Notes: generated by a model not told the origin, from the sequence alone. A stretch of 14,719 nucleotides of DNA from Desulfuromonadaceae bacterium (GCA_013138655.1 WTCI01000062.1:1-14719); one strand, 5' to 3'. Positions 1-6,639 are shown, counted from the stretch's first letter. Translations and numbers: made by a program.

Positions 1-149
1 GGTTAGTCGTGTCAATGAATTCTGAGACATTTTTGGTGCTGCCAAGGCGGCGCCAACGCAGGCCTAGCCGTGCGTTAAGTCAAGTTGGCGCAACGCGGGC
101 AGCGCCGAAAAGAGCCAGAATTAGAAGACAGGATTAGCCGCACAGGGCA
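1..149. other. Intergenic end with nested inverted repeats
   Basis: No coding region is supported here. The stretch holds two overlapping perfect inverted repeats: GCGCCAA (50-56) with TTGGCGC (85-91), and AACGCA (55-60) with TGCGTT (71-76). Only one can form at a time, so the stretch could switch between two hairpins or form a cruciform. It lies just 3' of the minus-strand pseudouridine synthase gene, but there is no T-tract on that strand, so it is not a classical terminator. The segment around 10-30 (GTCAATGAATTCTGAGAC) resembles an insertion-sequence end in style, but no transposase is visible to test that. Confidence 0.4.
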
Positions 150-1022
150 CTAGAGAGTGATGTTGACACACGGCAGAAAGATGGCCAGATCTTCCGGCAG
201 CGGCGACTCGATGGAAACCGGTGACTCACTGAAGGGATCGACAAAGGCGAGGCGGCAACAGTGCAGAAACATCCGCGGCAGATCGGCCGGACAGGGGCCG
301 CGGTAACGTTTGTCGCCAAACAGAGGATGCCCCTGCGCGGCCAGTTGGCGACGGATCTGGTGCTGCCGCCCGGTATGCAGTTGCAGTTCCAGCAAAGAGG
401 CCTGCTCATTCCGGGCCAGGGCACGAAAATCGGTTCGCGCCTGCTTTTCTTTCCCCTTGGCAGGCAGCTGCGATTCCAACCGGCCGCTACCGGGCGTTCT
501 GCCGGCCACCAATGCCAAGTAGCTCTTGTCCACTTCATGTCGCATGAACAGCTGTCCCAACCGCCCGCAAGCCTGTTTCCCCTTACCGAACAACACCGGC
601 CCGGAGGTTTCCAGGTCGAGCCGATGCACCGGTGCGACTTTGAATCTTATCCCGCGCTTGACCAGAAAGGATTCCACCTGATCCGTCAGGTTAGCCTGCT
701 CATGTCCCTGGCTGGCATGAACAGCGAGCCCGGCAGGTTTATCGACCACCAGGATTTCGCGTGATTCATACAGAACCCTGAGCTCTTGTAAACACGCCGC
801 CGGTGTCGCAAGTAATTCCAGCAGGCGACCACTGTCGGGCAGTTGCAGAATCTCTCCCGCCTGCAGCAAATCAGACCCCTTTAAAACTCCGGTGCGGCCA
901 CGGACTTTGCCTTTTTTCAGCAGTTGTTTCAGGTAGGCGACAGGTGCAGCAGGGACCCGTTGGCGCAAAAAATCTACAACACAAAGCTGTGCTTCTGTTT
1001 TTTCAACAATAAACTGCGGCAT
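150..1022 (-). CDS. RluA-family RNA pseudouridine synthase
   Basis: This 290-residue protein should convert specific uridines in rRNA or tRNA to pseudouridine in the cytoplasm. The first 65 or so residues look like an S4 RNA-binding domain (a KQLLKKGKVR-type helix near residues 32-41). The catalytic domain follows: LVVDKPAGLAVHAS at 91-104 and the hallmark HRLDLETSG at 133-141, in which Asp136 is the expected catalytic aspartate. Length and domain order match the RluA/RluC/RluD group; which target it modifies cannot be told from sequence. The ATG at 1022 is preceded only by a weak GAAG, so the start is reasonable but not strongly supported. The gene stands alone, with the first repeat element ending 62 bp upstream of its start codon, so its promoter must lie in or next to that element. 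Confidence 0.9.
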   Translation of the reverse strand: MPQFIVEKTEAQLCVVDFLRQRVPAAPVAYLKQLLKKGKVRGRTGVLKGSDLLQAGEILQLPDSGRLLELLATPAACLQELRVLYESREILVVDKPAGLAVHASQGHEQANLTDQVESFLVKRGIRFKVAPVHRLDLETSGPVLFGKGKQACGRLGQLFMRHEVDKSYLALVAGRTPGSGRLESQLPAKGKEKQARTDFRALARNEQASLLELQLHTGRQHQIRRQLAAQGHPLFGDKRYRGPCPADLPRMFLHCCRLAFVDPFSESPVSIESPLPEDLAIFLPCVNITL

Positions 1023-1083
1023 CTTCAGAGCATAAATCGGTAGCGACAGACAGGCAATCAGAAAAATTCGGCCGGGTTAAAAC

Positions 1084-1235
1084 TGATGGTCTCGTAAAAA
1101 GTCATGAGATGGCTAAGCAAAAATTTCGCCCTACAAGGCCTAGTGGTTTTTCAGGGGTGAAGGCATACATATGGTATGTCGAGGTCCTGAAAAAACGCTG
1201 TAACGCAGTAGGGCGGACTTTTTGCGACGCCATCA
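1084..1235. repeat. Dispersed inverted-repeat element, copy 1
   Basis: This 152-bp element is about 95% identical to 1935-2087, in the same orientation. It folds almost end to end on itself. The outer arms 1085-1103 and 1216-1234 pair with one mismatch and two G-T wobbles. The middle arms 1125-1134 and 1208-1217 pair around CGCCCTAC/GTAGGGCG. The inner arms TTTTTCAGG (1147-1155) and CCTGAAAAA (1186-1194) pair, and the tip is CATAC (1164-1168) with GTATG (1174-1178). The ends read TGATG and CATCA. AAAC is found directly outside both ends (1080-1083 and 1236-1239), which could be a target-site duplication. No protein is encoded. It behaves like a MITE or a structured intergenic repeat family. 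Confidence 0.85.
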
Positions 1236-1565
1236 AAACTGCGGCACTGTCATTCACCACATTTACAGTTGTTTTGCTTCTGTTTGACTGAGCCATCTTC
1301 TGTTATGAAATCAGTAGTTGCCAGATGAGGGGAAAAAAGTTTTTTTTCCGACACCTTTCTCCCGCATTCCACCGTCCTTCACGGTCCTTTTTTCAAACTG
1401 ATGATTTACTGAGCAAAACACACTATTTGCGGGGGTAGCTATTCAGTCGCATTTCGGTGAATTTGTATCTTATAGAATATTTCCCCAATTAAACCAGCGA
1501 TCTACCCAGCAAAACAAAACAGCCTATAACATACTGTTTTATCGCCATTTTTTAAAATATTAAGG
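1236..1565. other. AT-rich intergenic region without a gene
   Basis: No credible open reading frame is seen. Small structures present are: a GGAAAAAA/TTTTTTCC snap-back (1331-1338 with 1342-1349); a 5-bp stem ACCGT-CCTTC-ACGGT followed by CCTTTTTT (1371-1393), which would be a weak plus-strand terminator; and a 7-bp inverted repeat AAAACAG (1516-1522) with CTGTTTT (1534-1540), lying about 26 bp upstream of the promoter of the next gene and so placed like an operator. None of these is recognised as a known riboswitch or RNA. Confidence 0.5.
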
Positions 1566-1593
1566 TTGCATAAGTCATTGCGGAGGGTATAAT
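1566..1593 (+). promoter_or_regulatory. sigma70-type promoter for the zinc-ribbon gene
   Basis: A TTGCAT -35 box (1566-1571) and a consensus TATAAT -10 box (1588-1593) are separated by 16 bp. Transcription would start near 1600, leaving a leader of about 50 nt before the ATG at 1650. Confidence 0.7.
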
Positions 1594-1649
1594 TCAAAAA
1601 TCAATAACCAATTTTTGTTATTTTTAACCATATTTCAAGGGAGAAAATT

Positions 1650-1859
1650 ATGAAGTGTCCCGTATGCAGTCGTTACGATCATAATGAAGTTGATCTGCAC
1701 TCTGATGGTTTTGCCGAAGGGATCATCGAATGCAGTGGCTGTGGAGCCATCTGGTCTGTCAACCATGGACTGGCTGAAATCATCAATGACCCGGCCGAAA
1801 AGTCATTCCTCTCGGTTCTTTCAGAAAAAGTCGATGGAGATGATTATTGCTGGGCCTGA
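1650..1859 (+). CDS. Small zinc-ribbon protein of unknown function
   Basis: A 69-residue acidic protein with two metal-binding knuckles, CPVC at residues 3-6 and CSGC at 28-31, the usual four-cysteine layout of a small zinc ribbon. A fifth cysteine (Cys67) lies in the C-terminal tail. There is no signal peptide or membrane segment. The start is well supported by AAGGGAG at 1637-1643, six bases before the ATG, and a sigma70-like promoter lies about 60 bp upstream. A strong terminator follows within 30 bp, so this is a single-gene transcription unit. It sits alone between two directly oriented repeat elements. I do not recognise the family; a role in metal handling, or as a small regulator or adaptor, is possible but not shown. 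Confidence 0.8.
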   Translation: MKCPVCSRYDHNEVDLHSDGFAEGIIECSGCGAIWSVNHGLAEIINDPAEKSFLSVLSEKVDGDDYCWA

Positions 1860-1886
1860 ACAGTGACCGCTTAGTCGTACTTTGTC

Positions 1887-1920
1887 AGCCTGCCGGGAAT
1901 TCCCGGCAGGCTGTTTTATT
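1887..1920 (+). terminator. Rho-independent terminator after the zinc-ribbon gene
   Basis: A perfect 26-bp palindrome (1887-1912; AGCCTGCCGGGAA and its complement) is followed by TGTTTTATT. The GC-rich stem ends the plus-strand transcript 28 bp past the stop codon. The opposite strand has no T-tract after it, so it should work in one direction only. Confidence 0.85.
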
Positions 1921-1934
1921 CCGAACACAGCCAT

Positions 1935-2087
1935 TGATGCACTCGCAAAAAGTTATGAGATGGCTAAGCAAAAATTTCGACCTACAAGGCCTAGTGGTTT
2001 TTCAGGGGTGAAGGCATACATAATGGTATGTCGAGGTCCTGAAAAAACGCTGTAACGCAGTAGGTCGGACTTTTTGCGACGCCATCA
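1935..2087. repeat. Dispersed inverted-repeat element, copy 2
   Basis: This 153-bp direct copy of 1084-1235 differs at six positions plus one inserted A in the terminal loop (ATAATG here, ATATG in copy 1). The middle stem reads CGACCTAC/GTAGGTCG instead of CGCCCTAC/GTAGGGCG, so a C-G pair became A-T with pairing kept. GCCAT occurs directly outside both ends (1930-1934 and 2088-2092), a candidate 5-bp target-site duplication. The right-hand copy of GCCAT runs into the stop codon of the minus-strand iron-sulfur subunit gene (2092-2094), so the element abuts the end of the formate dehydrogenase operon and lies in its 3' untranslated region. Confidence 0.85.
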
Positions 2088-2091
2088 GCCA

Positions 2092-3090
2092 TTAGTCCGG
2101 AGAAGAGATCGCAAACCGACTGGCGATCTCCTTCGCCACCGCGAACATCCCGATCCCCGTCGGGCAGGCTCGATCGCAACGTCCACAGAGAACACAGCCC
2201 GGCTCTCCCCAGCGCTCAGGGTCCGCAACCAACTTGTGATAAATCCGTCGCCGGGTCCGCAGAGCTTCGGTCCCCAGCGGGTTATGGCCGCTGGCCTCGC
2301 GCATAAAAGCATCCAGCTGACAGGAGTCCCAAACCCGACTGCGCACCGTTCCGGTGGCTGTCTGACGATCCTGCACACAGAAGCAGGTACAGGTCGGGCA
2401 GGCCAGATTACAACCGCTACAAAGAATGCAACGTGAGGCAATTTCCTCCCAAAAACTGTCGGGAACCATATCCTGCCGGAGTAATTCCATGGCTTGCTGC
2501 ACATCCACCGCTGCCCGGTGGTTCCACTGTGCTGATTCACGCTGCAGCACCGCCAATTGTTCCTGATCGCCAGGCGGATAGTGAGCAAGCCAGTGATCCG
2601 CAGATTTGCAACCGGCTCTGGCCAGCCAATATTCACCACAGGCAATCAATTCCAGGTCACAGTTTCCCTTTACCAACGGGAGGAATCCCCGGCTCGGCCC
2701 GGCGTAACCGGTCAAACCGATGAGCAGGGCACCGTTCCGACGGCGCAGGTAATGATCATCAGGCGGGGGGTTGCTGAAAAATCGATCGGTAAAAGCAAGT
2801 GCGGCAAGGTCGATAGAGTCAAGCCCGAACAGGGCGAAAGGTTTCTCGGCCACAGCAGCAGGAGTGGCCTGCCCCCGTGGATCGATCTTCAGTAATGGAT
2901 CCGTTTGCGGGAAGAAATAAGCCGTTGGTTTACGCTGTGGAGGTTCCCCGAACAAAGAGATTTGCTGACCATCCCATGGGAGCAGAGTGCGGGTTCCATC
3001 ATCGAGGAGACCGGGAACCCGCAGGCGGTAGGAGTCGGCAATCCGACCAAGCAGATCGTAGATATCCCTTTCCACCAGTCTTTTCAACAT
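2092..3090 (-). CDS. Formate dehydrogenase-associated 4Fe-4S subunit (sulfhydrogenase beta / AsrA-like)
   Basis: A 332-residue electron-transfer subunit resembling the beta subunit of sulfhydrogenases and AsrA of anaerobic sulfite reductase. Two C-terminal 4Fe-4S motifs are clear: Cys221, 224, 227, 231 (CILCSGCNLACP) and Cys299, 302, 305, 309 (CVLCGRCDRACP). A WDSC motif (254-257) lies between them. The N-terminal half has family-like DRFF (102-105) and DDHYLRRR (111-118) segments. The cysteines usually seen soon after that point are absent: the stretch reads LTGYAGPSRGF (126-136). Last gene of the operon; its ATG overlaps the end of the catalytic-subunit gene by 7 bp (ATGTTGA), which points to coupled translation. 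It should relay electrons between the molybdopterin subunit and the flavin subunit. The family call is firm; the exact electron partner is inferred. Confidence 0.88.
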   Translation of the reverse strand: MLKRLVERDIYDLLGRIADSYRLRVPGLLDDGTRTLLPWDGQQISLFGEPPQRKPTAYFFPQTDPLLKIDPRGQATPAAVAEKPFALFGLDSIDLAALAFTDRFFSNPPPDDHYLRRRNGALLIGLTGYAGPSRGFLPLVKGNCDLELIACGEYWLARAGCKSADHWLAHYPPGDQEQLAVLQRESAQWNHRAAVDVQQAMELLRQDMVPDSFWEEIASRCILCSGCNLACPTCTCFCVQDRQTATGTVRSRVWDSCQLDAFMREASGHNPLGTEALRTRRRIYHKLVADPERWGEPGCVLCGRCDRACPTGIGMFAVAKEIASRFAISSPD

Positions 3091-5114
3091 GGATCGATCC
3101 TCACCGCACAGACCTTGAACTCCGGGATGCCCGATTCCGGATCAAGGGCGTTGTTGGTCAAAGCGTTGGCGGCCCCTTCCGCAAAATGGAAAGGGATAAA
3201 AATCTGCCCCGGTGGAACCCTCTCGGTCACCTTCGCAGCAGCCTGAATAGCACCGCGACGGCTGCTGATCTTAACCTGTTGCCGTGTTCTCACCTGAAGC
3301 TTTTCTGCATCTTCCGGGTTGATTTCGACAAAAGCACTGCGCTCTTCGCGGTCGAGCAGGTGGCTGCGCCGGGTCATACTGCCGGTGTGCCAGTGAATGC
3401 CGGTCCGCCCGGTGTTAAGAAGCAAGGGATAACTCGCGTCCGGCAGCTCTTTTGGTGGTCGATAAGCAACCGGACTGAAGCGTCCTTTGCCGCGGGCACA
3501 CTGTTCGCGGTGAAGAATTGGTGTGCCGGGATGCTGGGCGTCCGGGCAGGGCCATTGCAGGCCATTACCATCCAGGCGCGCATAACTGATGCCCGCATAA
3601 CTCGGGGTCAGTCCGGAAATTTCGGCCATGATTTCACCCGGCTCGGCATAATCCGCCTTGACCCCACAACGTTGCAGCAGGGCGCAGAGAATCTGCCAAT
3701 CCGCCTGTGCCTCTCCCGGTGGTGCGACCGCTTTGCGGCCACGCTGCACCCGACGTTCGGTCGATGTGAAGGTCCCGTCCCGTTCAGCGTAGCAGGCCGC
3801 CGGAAGGACAACATCCGCCAGTTGCGCAGTTTCGGTCGGGAAAATATCGATCACCGCCAGAAATTCAAGTTTTTCCAGCGCTTGCCGCACCAGATTCTGG
3901 TTCGCATCTGAAAGCATGGGGTTTTCCCCGAGAATCAACATACCGCGAATCTTCCCCGCCGCGGCGGCCTCAATGGCATGAGTGGACAGCAGCCCCGGTT
4001 TCTCCGGAAGCCGCGTCTGCCAGGCTGCAGAAAATTTCAACCGGGCCGCCGGATCAGAGACCCGCTGATAACCGCTGTAGACATCCGGCAGGGCACCCAT
4101 GTCGCAAGCGCCCTGTACATTATTCTGCCCGCGTAGCGGGTTGACCCCGGTACCCGGTCGGCCGAGATTCCCGGTCAACAATGCCAGATTGGAAACAGCC
4201 CGAACATTGTCAACACCATGGCTGTGCTGGGTGATCCCCATGGCGTAAACGATCATGGCTTTTTCCGCCTTGGCATACATCCGGGCTGCTGAAATAATCT
4301 GCTCCGGCAATAAACCAGTGACTTTCGCCACGTATTCCGGATGGAACGGCGCAAGGGATTTTTCCAGCGCGGCAAAATTCTCGGTGCGTGATGCGATGAA
4401 GGATCGATTTTCCAGCCCTTCCAGTAGAATCTGCCGCATCAGACCGTTGAGCAGCGCCACATCCGTCCCGTTCATATGCCGCAGGTGCAGGTCAGCATGC
4501 CGGGCCAAGCGAATTTTGCGACTGTCGGCAACGATCAGCTTGGCTCCCCGCCACACCGCTTGCAGAATCCGACTGCCGATCAACGGATGCTGCTCGGTGG
4601 TGTTGGAACCGATGACAAAGATCAGTTCGGTTTCGTCAAAACAGCTCAGGCTGTTGGTCATCGCCCCAGAACCGAGGGTTTCGACCAGCCCGGTGACCGT
4701 GGATGAATGACAGAGCCGGGCACAGTGGTCGATATTGTTGGTGCCGTAACCGGCGCGCGCCAGCTTCATCAACAGGTAGTTTTCTTCATTACTGACCTTG
4801 GCCGAGGAAAGGAACATCAGGCTGTCAGGGCCGTGCTTTTCGGCAATGCCGCTCAATTTTTCATGGATCAGATCGAGGGCGGTCTGCCAGTCCACTGGCT
4901 GCAGATTCCCCTTGGTCCGGATCTGCGGGATGGTCAACCGGTCGGGATGCTCGACAAAAGCATGGGCATTCCACCCCTTGATACAAAGTTGCCCCCGACT
5001 CGTCGGGTGATTTCCGGCAGGCTCAACCCCGGTCAGTCGACCATCTTCATCGCGGAGTAGATAAAAATTGCAGCCGGTACCGCAATAGGGGCAGGTGGTC
5101 AGGGTGGCGGTCAT
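3084..5114 (-). CDS. Formate dehydrogenase catalytic subunit (molybdopterin, cysteine type)
   Basis: A 676-residue bis-MGD molybdenum/tungsten oxidoreductase expected to interconvert formate and CO2. The 4Fe-4S site is at the very N-terminus (Cys8, 11, 15 and 44; CPYCGTGC). The active-site segment CARLCHSS (131-138) matches the formate dehydrogenase pattern, with Cys135 in the metal-ligand position used by selenocysteine in other members, followed by the conserved His136. Formate dehydrogenase-like landmarks continue: GSNTTEQHP, GTDVALLNG, and at the C-terminus NTGRTGIHWHTGSMTRR and FIPFHFAEGAANALT in the cofactor-binding domain. It lacks the extended N-terminal ferredoxin-like region of large NAD-dependent enzymes, so electrons must leave through the neighbouring subunits. 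No signal peptide is seen, so it should be cytoplasmic. Its ATG overlaps the preceding stop (ATGA). A nitrate or other oxyanion reductase is less likely given the active-site motif. Confidence 0.92.
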   Translation of the reverse strand: MTATLTTCPYCGTGCNFYLLRDEDGRLTGVEPAGNHPTSRGQLCIKGWNAHAFVEHPDRLTIPQIRTKGNLQPVDWQTALDLIHEKLSGIAEKHGPDSLMFLSSAKVSNEENYLLMKLARAGYGTNNIDHCARLCHSSTVTGLVETLGSGAMTNSLSCFDETELIFVIGSNTTEQHPLIGSRILQAVWRGAKLIVADSRKIRLARHADLHLRHMNGTDVALLNGLMRQILLEGLENRSFIASRTENFAALEKSLAPFHPEYVAKVTGLLPEQIISAARMYAKAEKAMIVYAMGITQHSHGVDNVRAVSNLALLTGNLGRPGTGVNPLRGQNNVQGACDMGALPDVYSGYQRVSDPAARLKFSAAWQTRLPEKPGLLSTHAIEAAAAGKIRGMLILGENPMLSDANQNLVRQALEKLEFLAVIDIFPTETAQLADVVLPAACYAERDGTFTSTERRVQRGRKAVAPPGEAQADWQILCALLQRCGVKADYAEPGEIMAEISGLTPSYAGISYARLDGNGLQWPCPDAQHPGTPILHREQCARGKGRFSPVAYRPPKELPDASYPLLLNTGRTGIHWHTGSMTRRSHLLDREERSAFVEINPEDAEKLQVRTRQQVKISSRRGAIQAAAKVTERVPPGQIFIPFHFAEGAANALTNNALDPESGIPEFKVCAVRIDPC

Positions 5115-5959
5115 AGCGCCCCCCGCAAATGCTCAATCTCTTCCAGCCAGAAGATCGGCCCATCAGTGCAGCAATAGAGATGCTCAATGGTACAATGCCC
5201 GCACTTGCCGATGCCGCAACGCATTTGCCGCTCCAGGGAAAGCATGATCTGTCGCTTCCCGGTCAAGCCGAGTCGACGCAATTCAGCGATCACCGGCCGG
5301 TACATGGGGGGCGGCCCAACCACCACGGCACAGCCATTTTTCGAATCAATCTCAAGAGCGCCGATCAGCCGGGTAATCAGGCCGGTTTCACCGTCATAAC
5401 AGGAACTGCCCGGAGATTTATCAACGATGTAACGGCAACTGAACGTCTCGCTGCTCTGCCAGTTTTCCAGGTCTTCCTTAAACAACAGATCCTGCGGAGA
5501 ACGGGCCCCGTAAAGGATATGGACCGATTTGAAATCGCCCGGCCGATCCTGACAGTACTGGATCAATGACCGTAGTGGAGCCAACCCGCACCCCCCGGCG
5601 ATCAACAGCACCTCTTTGTCGACAAGTGCCGCCAGTTGAAAAGGACGGCCGAAAGGGCCGCGGATACCAAGCGTGTCGCCGGGTTGCAACTGGTGCATGG
5701 CACCGGTCAGAGTCCCCGCTTTACGCACCCCCAGTTCAAAATATCCGCGTCGAGTCGGCGAATTGGCAACCGAAATCGGCGCTTCGGTTAATCCCGGAAT
5801 CGACACCTGGACAAACTGCCCCGGCTGCTGCCCGAGTTCGCCACCGCTATCCAGACACAAGCGGAACAGCTTTTCCTGCGGGGTCAGATCACTCACCTCC
5901 AACAGAGTGCAGGGCTGCGGCACATAAATGGAAGTGCTGTCATTCAACGGTTGAGGCAT
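5111..5959 (-). CDS. FAD/NAD(P)-binding 2Fe-2S subunit (sulfhydrogenase gamma / PyrK-like)
   Basis: A 282-residue ferredoxin-reductase-type protein and first gene of the formate dehydrogenase operon. Residues about 12-110 form the flavin-binding barrel (PGQFVQVSIPG at 46-56, then APISVANSP). Residues about 115-235 form the nucleotide-binding fold, with AGGCGLAPLRSL (121-132) and VVGPPPMY (213-220). A C-terminal 2Fe-2S motif follows: Cys248, 253, 256 and 264 (or 263), with the typical RCGIGKCGHC wording. The layout matches sulfhydrogenase gamma and anaerobic sulfite reductase B subunits. It should exchange electrons between NAD(P)H and the iron-sulfur subunit. The start is supported by AGGA eight bases upstream (TAGGAAAAAGCTG then ATG). 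The gene overlaps the catalytic-subunit gene by 4 bp. Confidence 0.9.
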   Translation of the reverse strand: MPQPLNDSTSIYVPQPCTLLEVSDLTPQEKLFRLCLDSGGELGQQPGQFVQVSIPGLTEAPISVANSPTRRGYFELGVRKAGTLTGAMHQLQPGDTLGIRGPFGRPFQLAALVDKEVLLIAGGCGLAPLRSLIQYCQDRPGDFKSVHILYGARSPQDLLFKEDLENWQSSETFSCRYIVDKSPGSSCYDGETGLITRLIGALEIDSKNGCAVVVGPPPMYRPVIAELRRLGLTGKRQIMLSLERQMRCGIGKCGHCTIEHLYCCTDGPIFWLEEIEHLRGAL

Positions 5960-6043
5960 CAGCTTTTTCCTAAAGATTGTCTACGTAGCTTCCTGTATGA
6001 ACACTGACTCATCCGGTTCGTTATTCAATCTGCTTTCAACCAT

Positions 6044-6072
6044 ATCCTACTGTGAATACTGACAGCACACAA
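6044..6072 (-). promoter_or_regulatory. Candidate sigma70-type promoter for the formate dehydrogenase operon
   Basis: On the minus strand, TTGTGT (6067-6072) and TAGGAT (6044-6049) are 17 bp apart, giving a start near 6037 and a leader of about 78 nt. Both boxes match consensus only partly, so this is a weak candidate. It is the best spaced pair seen upstream of the operon. Confidence 0.3.
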
Positions 6073-6081
6073 CGACACAAA

Positions 6082-6207
6082 ATGTTTTATTGCCAGGGCA
6101 AGAAAAACCTGGAAGCCATCCATGACACCGTCCATGAAATGTGTAAGGACGAAGCCCGTCACGGTTCGGCTTTTGCCGGGTTGCTGAAGCGTTACTTCGG
6201 CGAATAA
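6082..6207 (+). pseudogene. Rubrerythrin C-terminal fragment
   Basis: A 41-codon stretch reads [20 protein letters not shown] and then [11 protein letters not shown]. This is the last helix of a rubrerythrin/ferritin-like di-iron protein, including the KDEARH iron-ligand motif. Rubrerythrins are about 140-190 residues, so the first three helices and any rubredoxin domain are missing. Reading the same frame upstream gives no rubrerythrin-like sequence, and there is no ribosome-binding site before the ATG at 6082. A strong terminator still follows, as expected behind a once complete gene. I read it as the leftover 3' end of a deleted peroxide-defence gene. The candidate formate dehydrogenase promoter overlaps the deletion junction. 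Confidence 0.75.
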
Positions 6208-6223
6208 AGGTTTTTAAATTTCC

Positions 6224-6273
6224 AAAAAAGAAAGGGCCACTTCGATCACTCAATCGGGTGGCCCTTTTTTCTT
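6224..6273. terminator. Bidirectional rho-independent terminator
   Basis: The stem GGGCCAC (6234-6240) with GTGGCCC (6258-6264) is flanked by an A-rich run on the left (6224-6233) and TTTTTTCTT on the right. It would stop transcripts from both directions: the rubrerythrin remnant on the plus strand and the small-protein/cold-shock side on the minus strand. Confidence 0.8.
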
Positions 6274-6412
6274 AATGCGGGAGTTGTAAGCTCGTGGGTC
6301 GCTTCCCCTGATCGCCAGACTTAAACGATCTTGAACAACTTTTAAATCTCAACAACCCGAAGCTGCTGATCGCAATAGATCTGCTGCATTTTTACCTTAA
6401 AATTTCTATCCA

Positions 6413-6556
6413 CTAATCTTCAACTGGAGATTCCGGGGATTCCGGGGATTCCTGGAGTTTTTCCTCCTGTTTGCGTTTATTCTTTTCTTCCTTTTTGGCT
6501 TTTTTGGCAAGTTCCTTCTGGCGCTTCTCAAAGCCGTAATTCGGTTTCCTGGCCAT
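6413..6556 (-). CDS. Small lysine-rich protein with C-terminal ESP repeats
   Basis: A 47-residue, very basic protein that begins MARKPNYGFEKRQKELAKK and continues as a charged Lys/Glu helix (about residues 9-35), ending in three ESP triplets (36-44) and VED. The NYGFEKRQKEL opening is, from memory, that of a small conserved proteobacterial protein of unknown function; I cannot confirm this by search. The start at 6556 is supported by AAGGA about eight bases upstream. The triplets come from a 9-bp tandem repeat in the DNA (GATTCCGGG on the plus strand, 6431-6455), so their number may vary between strains. It lies downstream of the cold shock gene in the same direction, separated by a terminator. 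RNA or nucleic-acid binding is possible from charge alone. Confidence 0.7.
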   Translation of the reverse strand: MARKPNYGFEKRQKELAKKAKKEEKNKRKQEEKLQESPESPESPVED

Positions 6557-6639
6557 CTGGTTATCCTTTCCGACTGCTATTTTGTCTGCGTTCAGACTGG
6601 AAGATAGACATCAAATTTCGCGGTAATATTATTGTCAAA

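Noticed and set aside
1102..1296. Short reading frames on both strands inside the first repeat element
   Set aside because: They arise from the inverted-repeat sequence itself; copy 2 has an indel in the loop that would shift them, and they lack ribosome-binding sites.
2877..3911. A 344-codon plus-strand frame opposite the formate dehydrogenase genes
   Set aside because: It spans the junction of two well-supported minus-strand genes and has no recognisable motif.
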